NCBI GenBank assembly: GCA_036346225.1
Contig: JARFIW010001087.1
Coordinates: 682,001 to 746,000 of the forward strand
DNA from: Platerodrilus igneus
Lineage: Eukaryota; Arthropoda; Insecta; Coleoptera; Lycidae
Direction of reading: 5' to 3'
Length of the DNA stretch: 64,000 bases
Below, one piece after another: positions 1-12,935 of the stretch; position 1 is the first letter of the stretch; the number at the start of each line of letters is the position of its first letter. The notes below the pieces were generated by a model that saw only the letters and a program-made list of their open reading frames with translations, searched no databases and was not told where the DNA came from. Both the position numbers and the translations under genes were made by a program.

Positions 1-186
1 ACCCTCGTTCGGATGAGAGGTAAAATGGAGGTCCCGTGTGTGTGTGTTTTCACGCACGTTAAAGATCCCTACCTTGCTTGGAACAGCAAGGATTCGGCAA
101 AATTCAAAATTTTCCAGGTAAAAAAAAACTCGCTTCCTGGCCAATGTAGTACCTTTGGGTGGAGCATTGGAAAAAAAAATCACATG
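1..186 (+). repeat. tRNA-derived SINE, copy 1 (cut by window edge)
   Basis: The sequence begins inside the SINE body (cctcgttcggatgagagg), runs through the conserved centre with gaggtcccgtgtgtg and cacgttaaagatccct, and ends with the lone-A-rich tail near gagcattgg. It is the same family as the copies at 187-479, 26640-26888 and 50859-51154, and lies head-to-tail with the next copy. Confidence 0.85.
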
Positions 187-479
187 TCGCCGTGGATCAA
201 TGTAGTAAGCATAAGACTACGGACCCCAAGGTCCTGGGTTCGAATCCCGACACGGCTGACTGCTTGAAAAATGACAGGTGAGCATTTTTCACAAAAATTA
301 CGCCCTCGTTCGGATGAGAGGTTAAATGGAGGTCCCGTGTGTGTGTTGTCACGCACGTTAAACATCCCTACCTTGTCTGGAACGGCAAGGGTTCAGCAAA
401 ATTCTAAATTTCCAGGCAACAAAAAAACTCGCCTCCTGGCCAATGTAGTACCTTCGTGTGGAGCATTGGAAATATAAAT
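187..479 (+). repeat. tRNA-derived SINE, copy 2
   Basis: A tRNA-like head includes a B-box-like gggttcgaatccc near 237, followed by the shared body (cgcttgaaaaatg, ggatgagagg, gaggtcccgtgtg, cacgttaaacatccct) and the gagcattgg tail. It lies directly behind copy 1. Small ORFs across it have no coding meaning. Confidence 0.85.
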
Positions 480-759
480 GCAATGTATAAATTGTTCATT
501 GTATAACAACCGGATTTTGTGGTCAGACAGGTATGTGTCATGTAGTTGAACTTTATGCACTGCTTTAATATTTGTAAAAATATTGTCAATTATTGTAGAG
601 GCATATGACCAGAGATTGTTTAAATTATGTGCAGAAAAAGGAATTAAATTGATGACTTTAGCTTTTAAGGTAGGTCAAGATTTGAGTTTTGCCAAAAATG
701 TGCAACATATTATTGATATAACAATATTGCCCAATATCCTGTTATATACAGTAAGTGAT

Positions 760-2780
760 TGACACTGAGGTAGATAAAATGTTTGCGCTCGGCGTTATCA
801 AAAAATTTAAATTAACCTGGAGTTCGTCTATAGTTATGGTCAACCAATCTAATAACAAGTTTAAATTTTATATTGATTTTCTATAAGCTAAAAAACTATA
901 ATAAGGGATGCCTACCCGTTGCCATACATCTTAAGTCTCTTAGATTGTCTTAGAGATCTAAGTATTTGTGGACAATTGATTTAAAATCGGCTTACCATCA
1001 AATCCCTTAGGAAGAAAATAGCAAAGAAAAAGCGGTTTTTGTTGTACCGAGTAAAGGTCATTATCAGTTCACGAGAATGCCATACAGTTTACATAACGCT
1101 CCTGCTACTTTTCAGTGATTAGCTAATACCATCCATGGGCCTGACTTAAAAAATTGGGTGTCAATTTATTTGGATGATATTCTTATAGCAACATCGGACT
1201 TTGACAAGCACATTAAGGTATTGAAAGAAGTTTTAAACGGCTTGATCCTGCAGGACTGATAATAAACCCTAAGAAATGTGAATTCGTCAAGAATAATCTC
1301 AAATACTTGACATTCATTGTAGACCAAGATGAATCGCGAGCCAATCTCGAAAAGATTAGATCAATGACAAATAACCCTACTCCTCGAAATGTTTTGTTGG
1401 GCTAATTTTTTTGTATAGGTTTGTCAAGAATGATAATCGTCATGTGGCCCTACTCAATCACTTAATGAGGAATGTAAACATTTTGTTTGAGATAAGGAAG
1501 CTGAAAAAGCGTTCTTAGATATTAAGCAATGTTTGATTTCCATGCCTATACTGGTTTGTCTGGATTTTTCCGAAAGGTTTTGTATATAGACAGATGCTTT
1601 GCAGATCGGATTAGGTTGCTCACTTACTCAAGAGTTTGATGATAGAGAGCATATGCTGGCATTTGCTAGTAGAAGCCTTATGGTCCAAGAACGCCCCTAC
1701 TCCACAACAGATTTAGAATGCTTTGCGGTAGCATCGGTTGTTGTAAAATGTCGACCTTATATTGAAGGGGACTTGTTCACGGCGATTACTGATCATTAGT
1801 CTCTATTATGACTTTACAAACTCCAAAGTCCTTTAGGTCGTTTCTCCCAATGGTTCCTGCATCTTCAAGATTATGACTTGTATTCTTTAGGAATGATGTT
1901 TCTCATTAAGTACCGGACACTTTATCTAGGGCCGTTGTTCTAGTAGTTATTAAGGTTGTCCCGTTAGAAGACTAGTATATTGATTTAAAAGGAAAAGTTT
2001 TAAAAGGCCCTGATAAATTTCAGAAGTGGCGTGTGCATAATAATAAAATATATAATTTGGTGGACAATGAAGGGATTTTATTGAAAGATTGTGATAAATG
2101 GAAAATTGCGGTACTTAAATCTCCAAGGCAGGAAGTGTTCCTGGAAAACAAGAATGTACATACAGCTGGGCACATGAGTTATGTTAAAACTCGTAAACAC
2201 ATTTGTATGAAATATTATTGGCCTGGGATGAATGCTGAGATAGCCAAGTATGTTAGAAATTGTCAAATGTGCCAGGTACAAAAAGTACAGCAAAAAGTGA
2301 CTTGGGGCATTGTACACCAACATACCATCTCTCGCCCATGGAAGTAATTTGGACTGATTTGATTGTGCCATTTTCATTATCATTGAAAGGAATAGGTTTG
2401 TATTGGTTGTTACAGATTGCTTCACGAAATGTGCTTTGCTATTCTCGCTAAAAATTTGTTATCTGTTCCGTTCTTGTTAAGTATGTCGAGGAAGATGTTT
2501 TTTAATTTATTTTGCATCCACGAGAATTTTATGTTATAACAGTCGTCAATATATTAGCAGTAAATTTCAGGCAATGATCAAGTCCTATAAAACAAAAATA
2601 ATCTTCAATGTTAAGTACCATTCACAAGCCAACTCAGCAGAATGTGTAAACAGAGTATTGAAAAGACAATATGGTCATACGTAGGAGAAGATGAGAGAAG
2701 TTAGGATATTCAACTTCCCGCTTTTGAGTTCGCGCTTTGCACTTCTGTTGAAATACCTTAAAAACCACTGCATTTAGAGC
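760..2780 (+). pseudogene. Ty3/gypsy pol relic (RT, RNase H, integrase)
   Basis: The sequence is decayed but in order. Near 770 is the RT entry phrase MFALGVIKK; at about 967 WTIDLKSAYHQIP; at about 1065 FTRMPYSLHNAPATFQ; at about 1170 the catalytic YLDDILIA. RNase H follows at 1590-1800 (FASRSLMVQERPYSTTDLEC, then TDH). The integrase zinc finger is at about 2165-2290 (H...KT..HI..KYYWPGM...C..C), and integrase core traces (YHSQANSAECVNRVLK) at about 2620. Several stops and frameshifts show it is dead. No flanking LTRs were recognised; a purine-rich stretch near 3020 could be a polypurine tract. Confidence 0.88.
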
Positions 2781-2789
2781 TTGCTACAT

Positions 2790-5530
2790 TTACTACTTAA
2801 CACATATAATTTCAAATTACTCGAGGGCTAAATTACCTGAAAGGACCAAAGGTGTCGCTAAGTTATTATGGGTAACACTTACCTACGATATCTTGTTTCT
2901 GATGCAGCGGCTACCAAGTCTTTGCAGGAATTTCGTATCGAAGTCCTGTTGTCCCAGTGTTTGTCTGGATGTAGTCTTTTTGATAAATCGCCGATATGTG
3001 TTGAACAATAGAATAGGTACGGAAGAGGGAAATCACGGTGACCATTAGTCTAAGCACCGCAACACACACCTACACTCGAGGGAAATCGGTAGTTCAAGTC
3101 CTTTATTTCGATATATTTGCTCTCACAACACTGTCTCTCCTCTCCATGCGAGGTTAAAGTTCTCTGACGCACATTAGTGAGTGCAAAGGCGTACAAGGCA
3201 TAAAAAATGCTAACGTTACATATTCTCAGACCACAAAATCATAAGTCAATGACTGGACTACCGTGAGAGCAAAAATCTTATGCGGTTTTCACATATGCCT
3301 ACATTAAAACATTAATATGCTGGTAATTTTGTCTTGCGATGTTTTTAAAAATCACCTGAACCTAACTAATAGTTTAAATGTTAAAACTTTTAAAACAAAG
3401 TGTAGCACTGTTTACAAAAGTACCAGATGCAGCCCTTCCTATTTAAATTTCGGGTGAGAAATTCATGTGTCTGGAGACATGTTTAAAGAGATCGATAGTA
3501 ACAAGAATATCTAATTGATTTTAAAGACCAACTTTCACTTACAGATTATTTAAAGATTGTTTTAGGTTCATTTCCTATGATTAAATAGAAGTTTAGTGTT
3601 GCTTACGAAAAAAGTGTTAGTCGGTATAATTTGAGATGCTGACTATTGTTGTTGGAGATTGGTCAATTTGTGTGGAAAAGAAATTTTACATTGGCTAAAG
3701 CTTCAGTCTAAGCTTAACCCAGAGTTTGTTAGGTGCCATGCGAAGATGAAGATTTTGCCGAACGTATATCAATCATCATATTTTCATTCTGGTCAGAATT
3801 AGATAACTGAGAAATTAATTGCTTAAAAATGGACAATAGTCCGGGTTCATGATTGGTGGTAACTAGGGATGATTTAATTTTTCGTTGATTTTGTGGCGCT
3901 ATTGAATTTTGTTGTGGTAGATGTTTAAGTTTAGGAAAGTGGGAATTGTATCAATCACTTCGTTACATTGAAATGACTATCACTGTATTTAGCTTTTTTG
4001 TACATTATTTTTAAAAGATAACTGATATCAGTCCGGGCCAAGCATTAAAAATTAAATAAACTGCAATTCTATTTTTTCAGAAGTTGTTCGATTTCATACG
4101 CTTTGTGAAGAGGTTCTTCGCCTAAATGTTTTATCTAAGAGTTAGCATGTGTCAAAATATTCCCTTGCTGCATTGCAGGATATTGTATTTGGTATTGATA
4201 ATGAGGCGTTGATTTTATGGAAGTGCATATAGTGTGTGCTTGAAGTTTTTGTATCTTTAATTCAAGTATTTAAATATTTATAGGTTGACCATTTACATAG
4301 CCTGTAAGTAGAATTGCATCATTTATGATTTTATTTTTAGGAATTCTTTCGAAGATAACATTGTTTCAAAAATATTATTAAAACCTTATGCTCGGCATTG
4401 GAAGTTTATTAAGATAATTGCTTGAGCAATGTTTAACTTGTTGTTTGTAGGATTCTTTTCCTGGGTGTCTGTTAATCGCTTACTTGTTTTGTTCAGATAT
4501 CGTTTAATCTGGATGTTATTCTGTTGTTCATTTCCACACGAGATATTTATCTACACATCTACAGGTTGAGCAGTATAGTTAATCTAGAAACTCTACTGCA
4601 TGCAGGAGTGGTAACGCTACTCTAGTTTTAACATATCTTTTCTAAGTAAGTAATTGGGAAGTCTCGACAAGACTACAGGGAGCATCCTAACGAACCTACC
4701 TGCCCATTTTGCGATTAATAAATAATTTTTTTTTATAACTAGATATATTAATCTTAATTTTTCATTATTATTGTTAAATCAATTAATAGCACCTACAGAG
4801 AAGTAACTTTACTGTATTGAAAATATTGTTTTGCACAAACCAACTGGTTCTAATTTATGCAGAATATATTATAAAAAGTTGCAGTTCTATATATGCTGCT
4901 GTCATTGTTACCATGCTGCCTAGATGGAACATATGCTCGCAAACAAAAGTATAAACGTGTAAGCTTATTCCACTATCGCTTGCCTTGAACAAAGAATAAA
5001 TGCTGACCTTATTAATTTTTACAAGACACTATTAAATGCTGGAATAAAAAGAATTTGCGATGACAAAAATCGTTTCTTTGTCTTATTACACCAGAACTTA
5101 AATGAAAGACAAACACTGCATAAATAAGATTGCTTCTTGAAAATATATTACGTTAGTTTTCTACATCTTCGAGCAATATCTACAAATGATATCTTCTTAA
5201 AACAGTATTTTAAAGCAGTATGTTGAAGCTGAATGTTAAAGCACGTTAATGTATCGATTAAGCAAATATAAACATCTTAAGTACAAAGGCCAACCTATGC
5301 GACCATCATTTGTTATTCCTCTCATTTCACTATCTCAAATCTTGAATAACAGTCTGTAATTACTGCAACCAACTATACAAAATTCTTAAAGGCAAGATGT
5401 AAATGATTTCCAGACAACACTAATGCTTCTGCTAGGCGTATCGTTAATAAAAAAATTGTCATTAGTAAAAATAAAATGTTACAGGTTAATAAATTAATTT
5501 TAAAATATTGGTGGAACTATAAGCAATCTA
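2790..5530. other. Unassigned AT-rich DNA
   Basis: No coding similarity, tRNA-like structure or long repeat was recognised. Part of it could be the LTR or 3' region of the preceding gypsy relic, but no second LTR was found. Confidence 0.5.
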
Positions 5531-5538
5531 CTGCTACT

Positions 5539-5768
5539 GCCCCTCCACCTTCACCTTCACACATCACTTCCACATCCCACTTCCACCATCACACTTCACT
5601 TCCATGTCCACACCTCACCACCACCTCCACACCCACACATCACCTTCACGTGTCACCTCCACTTTCACACATCACCTCCACCTCCACATATCACCTCCAG
5701 CTCAACACATCACCTCTACTTCCATACATCACCTCCATCTTCACAAATCACCTCCATATTACACTATA
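5539..5768 (+). repeat. CACCTC-rich minisatellite, block 1
   Basis: Imperfect repeats of cacatcacctccac-like units run for about 230 bp on a pyrimidine-rich strand. The ORFs across it (Thr/Ser/His/Pro-rich) are low-complexity artefacts. Confidence 0.9.
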
Positions 5769-5989
5769 ACAACCAGAATGATCTAACAATCACATTTCCT
5801 TTACGTCATCTTTGTACTATTTTCAGACTTACCCTGTTAATCTCAACCTTAACAGAGACTGCCATCTTAAACCTAAGAATAAAAACAACAAAATTTAAAA
5901 ATTATTAATAATAATTTTTGCTGTATTTACGCTACATATCAGTAAACCAAACTTTATCAAAAAATATTATAATTTATTAAACATGTACA

Positions 5990-6850
5990 AGTTTTGTACT
6001 AGCATGCACTGTGATAACCAAAATTGGGTAAATCGGGAATAACCAAATCTCTAAGCATTTGCATGGGCAATCGCCCCACATTCATATCTTCTAAGTATTG
6101 GTTGGGGTGATATATAATCATTTTCAACAATGTCATGTAATTTGCATTGCTGCTATTATTAAACAAATAATTGTTCGCATGACTGTCTCCTTCTAATAAC
6201 ATTTAAGACAATTTATCATCTGTCATATTTCCACTTACATTTTTTACAACACCTACAAATTCTTCGAAAAATTCTGGAAAGTTTCTACACTTCAACTTTT
6301 CCATTTTATAACATATTAATTCCTGCCGTTTAATAGCTTGAAGCACTCCCACTCATTCAGAACAATAACATTTTGATCTTGATCAATTTCCATATTATAT
6401 GAATTTTTTCTTGAAATATATTTGCCATTCATAAACTTTTATTAGATAAATCGGCCGCCAGCTTAAATTTGAATTCACGATCCAGTTGTAATTCTAAAAC
6501 ACCACCACCAGATAATTAAATCTTACGTTTGCTGCTTCTTGGGCAAATTGTCTGATTCTAAATTCCAATTAAAAATTGCAGCACTCCCTCCATGCAAAGT
6601 AGTCCATTTTTAAGACATAATTTTGACACATCCTGCTTTTGTATATAATTTATATGGCTGGCCACAAACTACCATACAAGTTAAACTTGACTTTCATGTT
6701 ATGGTGCTGAAAATTTGATGTAAAATCACCTAATGCATAAGTGGTCTTACATACTAGTTTGTTGAAATCTAATTGCGACATTCTTATATCTCTTGTGATA
6801 TAAAAACACCAGAAAAATCCATGTTTAACTTGTAATTTTGATCAACTGGA
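5990..6850 (-). pseudogene. Unidentified decayed coding relic
   Basis: On the minus strand, several frames hold protein-like stretches split by stops: MDFSGVFISQEI near 6810, KVKFNLYGSLW near 6690, VIVLNEWECFKLLNGRN near 6380, and a 67-residue stretch beginning MLLEGDSHANNYLF at 6202. The succession of frames suggests an old coding sequence with indels. I do not recognise the family. It lies between two blocks of the same minisatellite. Confidence 0.35.
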
Positions 6851-7023
6851 CAATACTTCTACAACTAATGCTCTGGAAATGGCTTCCTCTTATGTGATGA
6901 TGGTGAAGCATGCACAGTTCCTCATTGTGTTGATGGTGTGATATGCAAGTCTTGACAGGAAAAGTGACACTTATAATTGTGTTATCGTGGGTTCTTTACT
7001 TTTTTGTATAGATTCAATTCCCA

Positions 7024-7126
7024 CTTGCCCCCTCACCACACATCATCTCCACCTCCACATATCACCTTCACCTCCATAAATCACCTACAAACCTCATCTG
7101 TACACATCATCTCCAATTCCATCATC
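7024..7126 (+). repeat. CACCTC-rich minisatellite, block 2
   Basis: The same unit as in 5539-5768 (catcacctccacctccac-like) resumes for about 100 bp. The two blocks may once have been one array, split by 1.25 kb of insertion. Confidence 0.75.
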
Positions 7127-7919
7127 ACTAGAGCTGAGCTAAACTAGTAGTTTGGGGAATTGTGAAACCTATTTCAGTTCCGCAATCATACCTGTTTCAA
7201 ATACCTATTTCAATATAGGTACTTGTTCCAAATCTAACACCGGATCAACTTATTTCGAGAAATGCTCGCCTTGAATGTTAATGCACCGTGATTATTTTTA
7301 GGTAGCATAGTTTGTATGTATGTATAAATCCAAAAATTGTACTATATTTAATGAATGAGGCTTTTTTATTTGTAAAGCCTTTACATATGATGTTAACTGC
7401 TTTTCCTTATTAGCAATCTTCGGCATTATTGTAGGTATATAGCTATAATAATGAAATTGAATTGGTTTGTGTGCCACTACATAAATATACAATTCAAGTA
7501 GTTCCCAGAAATGATAGTGCCACAACTTTAACTAATAATGCAAATACACTAATGTAAGGAATTTCAGAGGGATTCATAATTAAAATTCTTTCATCCTAAT
7601 TTGAACAATGTTGATGAGTTATGCTAAAAATATATTTTTATTTTAAATGTCAATTCATGGAGTCATTAAGTAATTTTTGGCTGGTCTGTCTCTTTTTTTT
7701 CATGAAGATATCCTTGAAAGCATCCCTTCGAGCTATTAGACAGTGACGCATTGACTAATTTGTTAGTTTTATTTCAATTTGCTGAATTGGCATCTAACAC
7801 TAATAGTATTTATGAGTATGTACCGGCTGTATTTTATTAAGTTAAACTGATCTTTTCTTTGCCAATTTTTTTATACTTTCAAAACATTATTCTGTCAAAT
7901 CGTCTATTGTGATTTAAAA

Positions 7920-9560
7920 GTGAGTGCAAGAAAAGAGACGAGCAATGTTTGCAATTCTTTTACAGCAATCGATTAAGTTAATTCTAATTGTCATATGTGT
8001 AAAGAAAATAAATTCTACAAGCCTTTGGTGTTCAATTTAAAAAACACATCAAAAGAAAGCACCCAACCTCCACTTCCCTTACAAAATTTAGGCAAATATT
8101 CAAAATTATAACGAGCAACAAGCAAAAAGCTAAAGTACATAAACCGAAGCGCAATCTACATAGGATATTTCCAACCAACTCTTAATTAAATCAGAAGTAA
8201 GTTATTGTGTATTTTATTGCAAGGTATTTAAAAAAAAATTGTTTTTAGACTTTAGAACAACATAATGATTTTTCCAAGCACATTTATAGATGACCAAGAA
8301 CTGTTGTTCAAGAAAATATAATACGGTATTTTCCTAAAAAACTATCAGTTACAGCAAAAAAAAACAAATTGATGGGCCATCAATAAACATGTTTACTTTA
8401 GATTATTAGCCTATTAGTGTAAAACAAAGGGTTTATAAATTTTGCGAAGGCATTAAATCTGTCCTACGAGTTACTTAATCGCCATACAATTTCGAAGAGT
8501 ATAATACCTTCAATGTTCCAACAATGCCATAACGACACAATATAATTTGTTGCAAAAAATGTTATAAGTGCCTGTTAAACCACCGATTGTTGGATGTCAA
8601 TAAAAAAAGGAATTCTTTATAGCAGTAATGAGTCATTTTATTGATGCCGACTTTGTGCTGCACTTGGTATTATTGAGTTATGAATCGTTTCCACAAAGTT
8701 ATGCCTTTCAATTTGGGTAGCAAAATTCAGAAAATTTTAGATGATTGAAATATTCAAAATAAAATCAGATTTGCTGTATCAGACGTCCCAAATATTCAAA
8801 AGGCCTCATCTATAGTACTTGGTTTCAAATATTTTGGCCACAACGCACATACAGTTAATCTAATTGTGCAAATTGCATTAAAGTTGTAGAGGCAACGTTA
8901 GATAAAATAAAAACAATTGTCGCCCATTATAAACGCAAAGCTTATGGACTATGCATATGAGTAAGCATATGAGTAATAATCCAAAAAAAATTTTTAATGT
9001 AAAGAAATGTGTAAAATTTTAGCTCTTTTGAAAAGTGCAACACGGGTTGTTAGTGGGGAAAAATATTTTAATACATCGTTAGTAATTGCGTTACATGAGG
9101 AACTAACTAAAACTTGTACAAAACTTTTAAACTTGCCAAATTTGAGTAAAATATTGATTGAAATAATTAATCGTTTAAATACAGGTATTAAAAAAAATAA
9201 TTGGAAATGTGCAATATAGCAATACGTTAGCTTTATCAATACTCTTAGATTTTAGGTTTAAGCATTTTCCATTTACAAATGAGAATGCTGACCAAGATGT
9301 GAAGAAAGTTACTAATTTAATTAGTGGAAAAGTTGCTAAAGTACATGAAGAGAAATCCACAAAAGAACTGGAAGCTGAAACCACTAATAAGCATATCAAA
9401 AAAGGAATGAAGCAATAAATAAAGCCACTAAACATTATCACCCCCTTGGAAGGGCTACCAACAAATCCATTATGGAACTGCAACTTTATCTTGAAGATTA
9501 TATTGGACGTCACACAGGCTTATCTGCAATAAAGGCTCAGCAACTTTTGTCCCTTAATTG
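7920..9560 (+). pseudogene. hAT-superfamily transposase relic
   Basis: In order: a BED-type zinc-finger remnant near 7990-8070 (CHMCKENKFY, then a shifted-frame HIKRKHPT); FIDADFVLHLVLLSYESFP near 8640; FAVSDVPNIQKASSI leading to FGHNAHTVNLIVQIAL near 8770-8885, the counterpart of the TDNA...CFAHTLNLVV phrase; VEATLDKIKTIVAHYKR; MCKILALLKSATRVVSGEKYFNTSLVI at 9007; and the C-terminal dimerisation region ATKHYHPLGRATNKSIMELQLYLEDYIGRH near 9420-9510. These are hAT family hallmarks. Frameshifts and stops inactivate it. Flanks at about 7140-7260 and 10030-10160 share gaaacaggta-like motifs in opposite orientation and may be terminal regions; an 8-bp target duplication was not found. Confidence 0.8.
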
Positions 9561-11060
9561 TAATCAGAAGTGCACTAATTAAATAATTGATAATTAATGA
9601 CATTTTCTATAATTATTACTTAGTGTTTCAAGTAAAATTTAGAAACACTGTTGTTGCTGCCCAAAAAAGTATTTTGTGAAGTTGACCCTTTATTTTGTTG
9701 TTGCTCATTTACATACAACACTACATTTCTTTGCTTTCAACATCTCACATTCGCATTGAGTTCACTAGAACAATTCTTTATTTGCATCAAAACCCGTTAT
9801 AGTTTTTCTATTGTGTTGTGTCATGTGCAGAAAGTAGTGGTAAGTATATGTATGCAGCATTTTAAACTATAACGTACACATTTTTCCACACCTAAAGAAA
9901 AGGGCATTCCAGTCCCCATACGCTGTTCCTTCTACACCCATTTGATTAGTTATCTATGTATTCTGAGTCAGCAGACCACATCAAAACATATACATCCGAT
10001 TGAACCGGCAACTTTTCTGTTAAACTGATACTGCATTCAAACTGTGACTTCGAAACAGTGGACCTGCTACACTCCATAAATGTGTACCTGTTCCAAGTAT
10101 CAACAACGTATACCTGATACCGTGAAACAGGTACTGTATTTCAATACCATCTCTCTCCAAACGTCATTCACCTTTCACAAGTCTGATCCATGTTTATTAC
10201 ACTTGTGTACTAAGTGGTGTTCTAAATAATTAGTACTCAATTTGAAGGTATTTTCTAAATAATGCTAGCAGCTCCATACTGTAATTTTCGATCTGTTTAA
10301 TTAGGTGAACGTAAAACAATCACCTCTTCTTTCTCTATGTATATAAAAATACAAAAGAAAGTGATGTTAAAAAATCAATTTGATTTTATTTGTGAAGAAA
10401 AACACGAAGTCTTTCAGAAATGTTTAGTGTTGTGGAATTATCAACATTGAATCTTAGGTAAGTATAATAATTTTTATATGTATTTTAGAATTTGCATGTT
10501 TAGAACTGTAATTTTTCTATTATTATTCAATTGTGCACGTTTAGAGCATTAAAATTTTTTGTATAGTATTTACTATCAGTATATATTTTATTAAACCTTG
10601 TAGTGCTCAAATCCATAGCTGGCTACGTCTCTAAAAGAACACTAACAAAAATAATTACAGATAAAATCACGAACTCTTTATTATAAATACAATCTCGGAA
10701 GATTCTTGGACAAAAAAATGGATAGCTGGAACGACTTAAACGCTATTTTAAAAACTCATGATAAACAATGTAATAACGTAAGACGTTGTTTTTTAACGCC
10801 TTCAACATTCAAAGCTGAAACCCGAATCCCCACTTATCAGTTCACTTCACACTTCGGCGCCTACGCACTATTAGATTTCCTGACTATACACGCCTCTTAC
10901 GGTAGGAGGCAATATTTAAATCGTAGTAACACATGTCCGCACTACATCCTATTTCAATTAAAAGAATTAAATTACATGACACAACACACCAATCTCGGTA
11001 TTCCCTTCCGGGGTATGCAAACTTAGCAGCTCTTTCTGGAGGGATATGCAGTGTATAGCA
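9561..11060. other. Unassigned DNA after the hAT relic
   Basis: Contains the probable hAT 3' flank (cctgttcc/gaaacaggta motifs at about 10090-10140). A 106-codon plus-strand ORF at 10706-11026 begins MDKKMDSWNDLNAIL; it matches nothing I recognise and has no clear splice or promoter support. Confidence 0.35.
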
Positions 11061-12935
11061 CTAGACTACTACACTACTTCTACTCCTAGCACCATTCATA
11101 ATCTTTTTCCATATGGTCCCTACACAGTTCCTTTGTCTATACAACATTCCTACATTGCTTTTGGCATGCTCTTATATTCCTAAGACTTCTCACCAGCCAT
11201 TCTTTCAAAACCGTCTCTACTATATCCAACCGTTTTATATGTGGTCTACCCCTTGCGGCTCTACCAGTCATTGTACTTGCATATATGCGCTTGGTAAGTC
11301 TATCCTCATTCATTCTTTCCACTTGTTTAAACCATCTAAGCGTGCTTTGCTCGCTTAACTCCCTAAGTCTCACTTGTACCCCACACTCTGTTCTGATCCA
11401 TTTCTTTGGCACTTTCTCTCTCCATGTTTTTCCACACACACTCCTTAGGAACCTCAATCTTGAAGCATTTATACGACTAACATGCTTCTTCCGCCAGATC
11501 CAAGTTTTGCTCCCCATGTAGAACAGTTAACACAAACACACTTGGTCAGCTTTGCATTTATACTCAATCCCTCATTCCTGCTTGCTATCCACATACGTGC
11601 AGATACCTTTTTTTCTAGCATTTGCCCTTTTATCTATTTCACCATCCAGTTTTCCATTACTCAAAAACTTTCTACCGAGGTAACAAAGTCATTCAATTTC
11701 TCTATCGTGTCATTATCTATTCTAAATACAAAGTCATCAATTCTGCAATCTCCGTCAAAAATCATTATTTTCCTCTTATTTACATTCTTTCTATTGCATA
11801 TTTTTCATGTTTCCGATAGCCTGTCAAGCATTCATTTCCAATTTTGTGACCATTCAGCCAACAATACTACATCATCTGCATATAATAGCACACAGCTCTG
11901 TTTTACACCTTCCACAATATCAAAGTATCGTCCTATGTTACCATTCACATGTACACGTGCTCTTTTATCTTCAGAGAGTCAATGCCTTTTCCAGATCTAC
12001 AAATGGTGTATACATTTTCTTTCTGGCATGCATACACTTTTTCGACAATTTGTTGCAGTGCGGACAACCGATCACACATCCTCTTCTAGGCATATAACCA
12101 CATTGAATGTTCCATGTTATGCTCTGTGTTCTCATGCGAACTTTCTCGATCTCAATTTTTCCATTAACTTTGCCGAGTGCACTCAACAGACTTATCGCAC
12201 GATAGTTTTTGCATTCATACTTGCTGCCTTTGCCTTTCTGCAAAGAGATAATGATCGCACTCTTCCAATTTCCAGACACCTTCACTTGTTCTATACACAA
12301 CTCCATCAGTTTGCACTAACAATCAATCAGCACCCCGAACCCATACTTAAACATTTCACTTGTGATCCCATCTAGACTTGCCGCTTTGCCATTCTTTACA
12401 GTTTTCACTGCCTTCTGTATCTCATCTACACTGTATTCAAACTTTATATTATCATTGACCAGTACATTATTGTTTCTTCATCCTCCACGCAGTCTTCTAT
12501 TTCCTTATTGCCACCACCAAACAGGGCTTAAAATACTCTTTCCAACAGTTTTCACACTGGCTTCGTACCAAACAATTTCATTTTTACTGTTAACAACGCC
12601 ATTCACATGCTTACTTCCACCCTTTTTTGTCTTCCTTACCCTTCAAAATCACTTTGCATTTTTACACCCTTCTTCTTCATCAGTTACTCTTTGCTTGCCT
12701 TCACTACTTCTTCCGCATATTGCATTTTTTCCTTATATACTTCCTGAAGTTGCTCTCTTAACTCAACATCTTTTTCTTTAATCATTTTTTTGTATGCCAC
12801 TTTCTTTTCCCTGACAACCTTTTCGAATTCATCGCTGCACCTAGCATTTTTACCTATCGTTGTCGTTCCACATACTTCCAAAGCACATTTCATCACATTG
12901 TTCTTCAAACAATCCAGTGCTTTCTCCATTAACTA
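11060..12935 (-). pseudogene. Non-LTR retrotransposon (LINE family A), copy 1, 5'-truncated
   Basis: Read on the minus strand, the linker between endonuclease and RT comes first (MKCALEVCGTT ... VAYKKMIKEKDVELREQL, from 12929). RT blocks follow near 12300-11975: [28 protein letters not shown], then QCGYMPRRGC and FVDLEKA. The C-terminal tail is at 11517-11137 (RINASRLRFLRSVCGKTWR ... LRWFKQVERMNEDRL ... GRAARGRPH). Frameshifts break the ORF. No endonuclease sequence precedes 12935, which fits the usual 5' truncation. The long plus-strand ORFs across this region are antisense shadows. It belongs to the same family as the copy at 54.9-56.6 kb. Confidence 0.9.

Noticed and set aside
5476..5786. 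His/Thr/Ser/Pro-rich ORFs
   Set aside because: They are translations of a CACCTC minisatellite.
9175..9513. A 112-codon minus-strand ORF
   Set aside because: It is antisense to the C-terminal part of the hAT relic.
11482..12375. A 297-codon plus-strand ORF, the third longest in the window
   Set aside because: It lies antisense to LINE copy 1, whose minus-strand reading gives clear RT motifs. The plus-strand protein is Ser/Phe/Leu-rich with no family resemblance.
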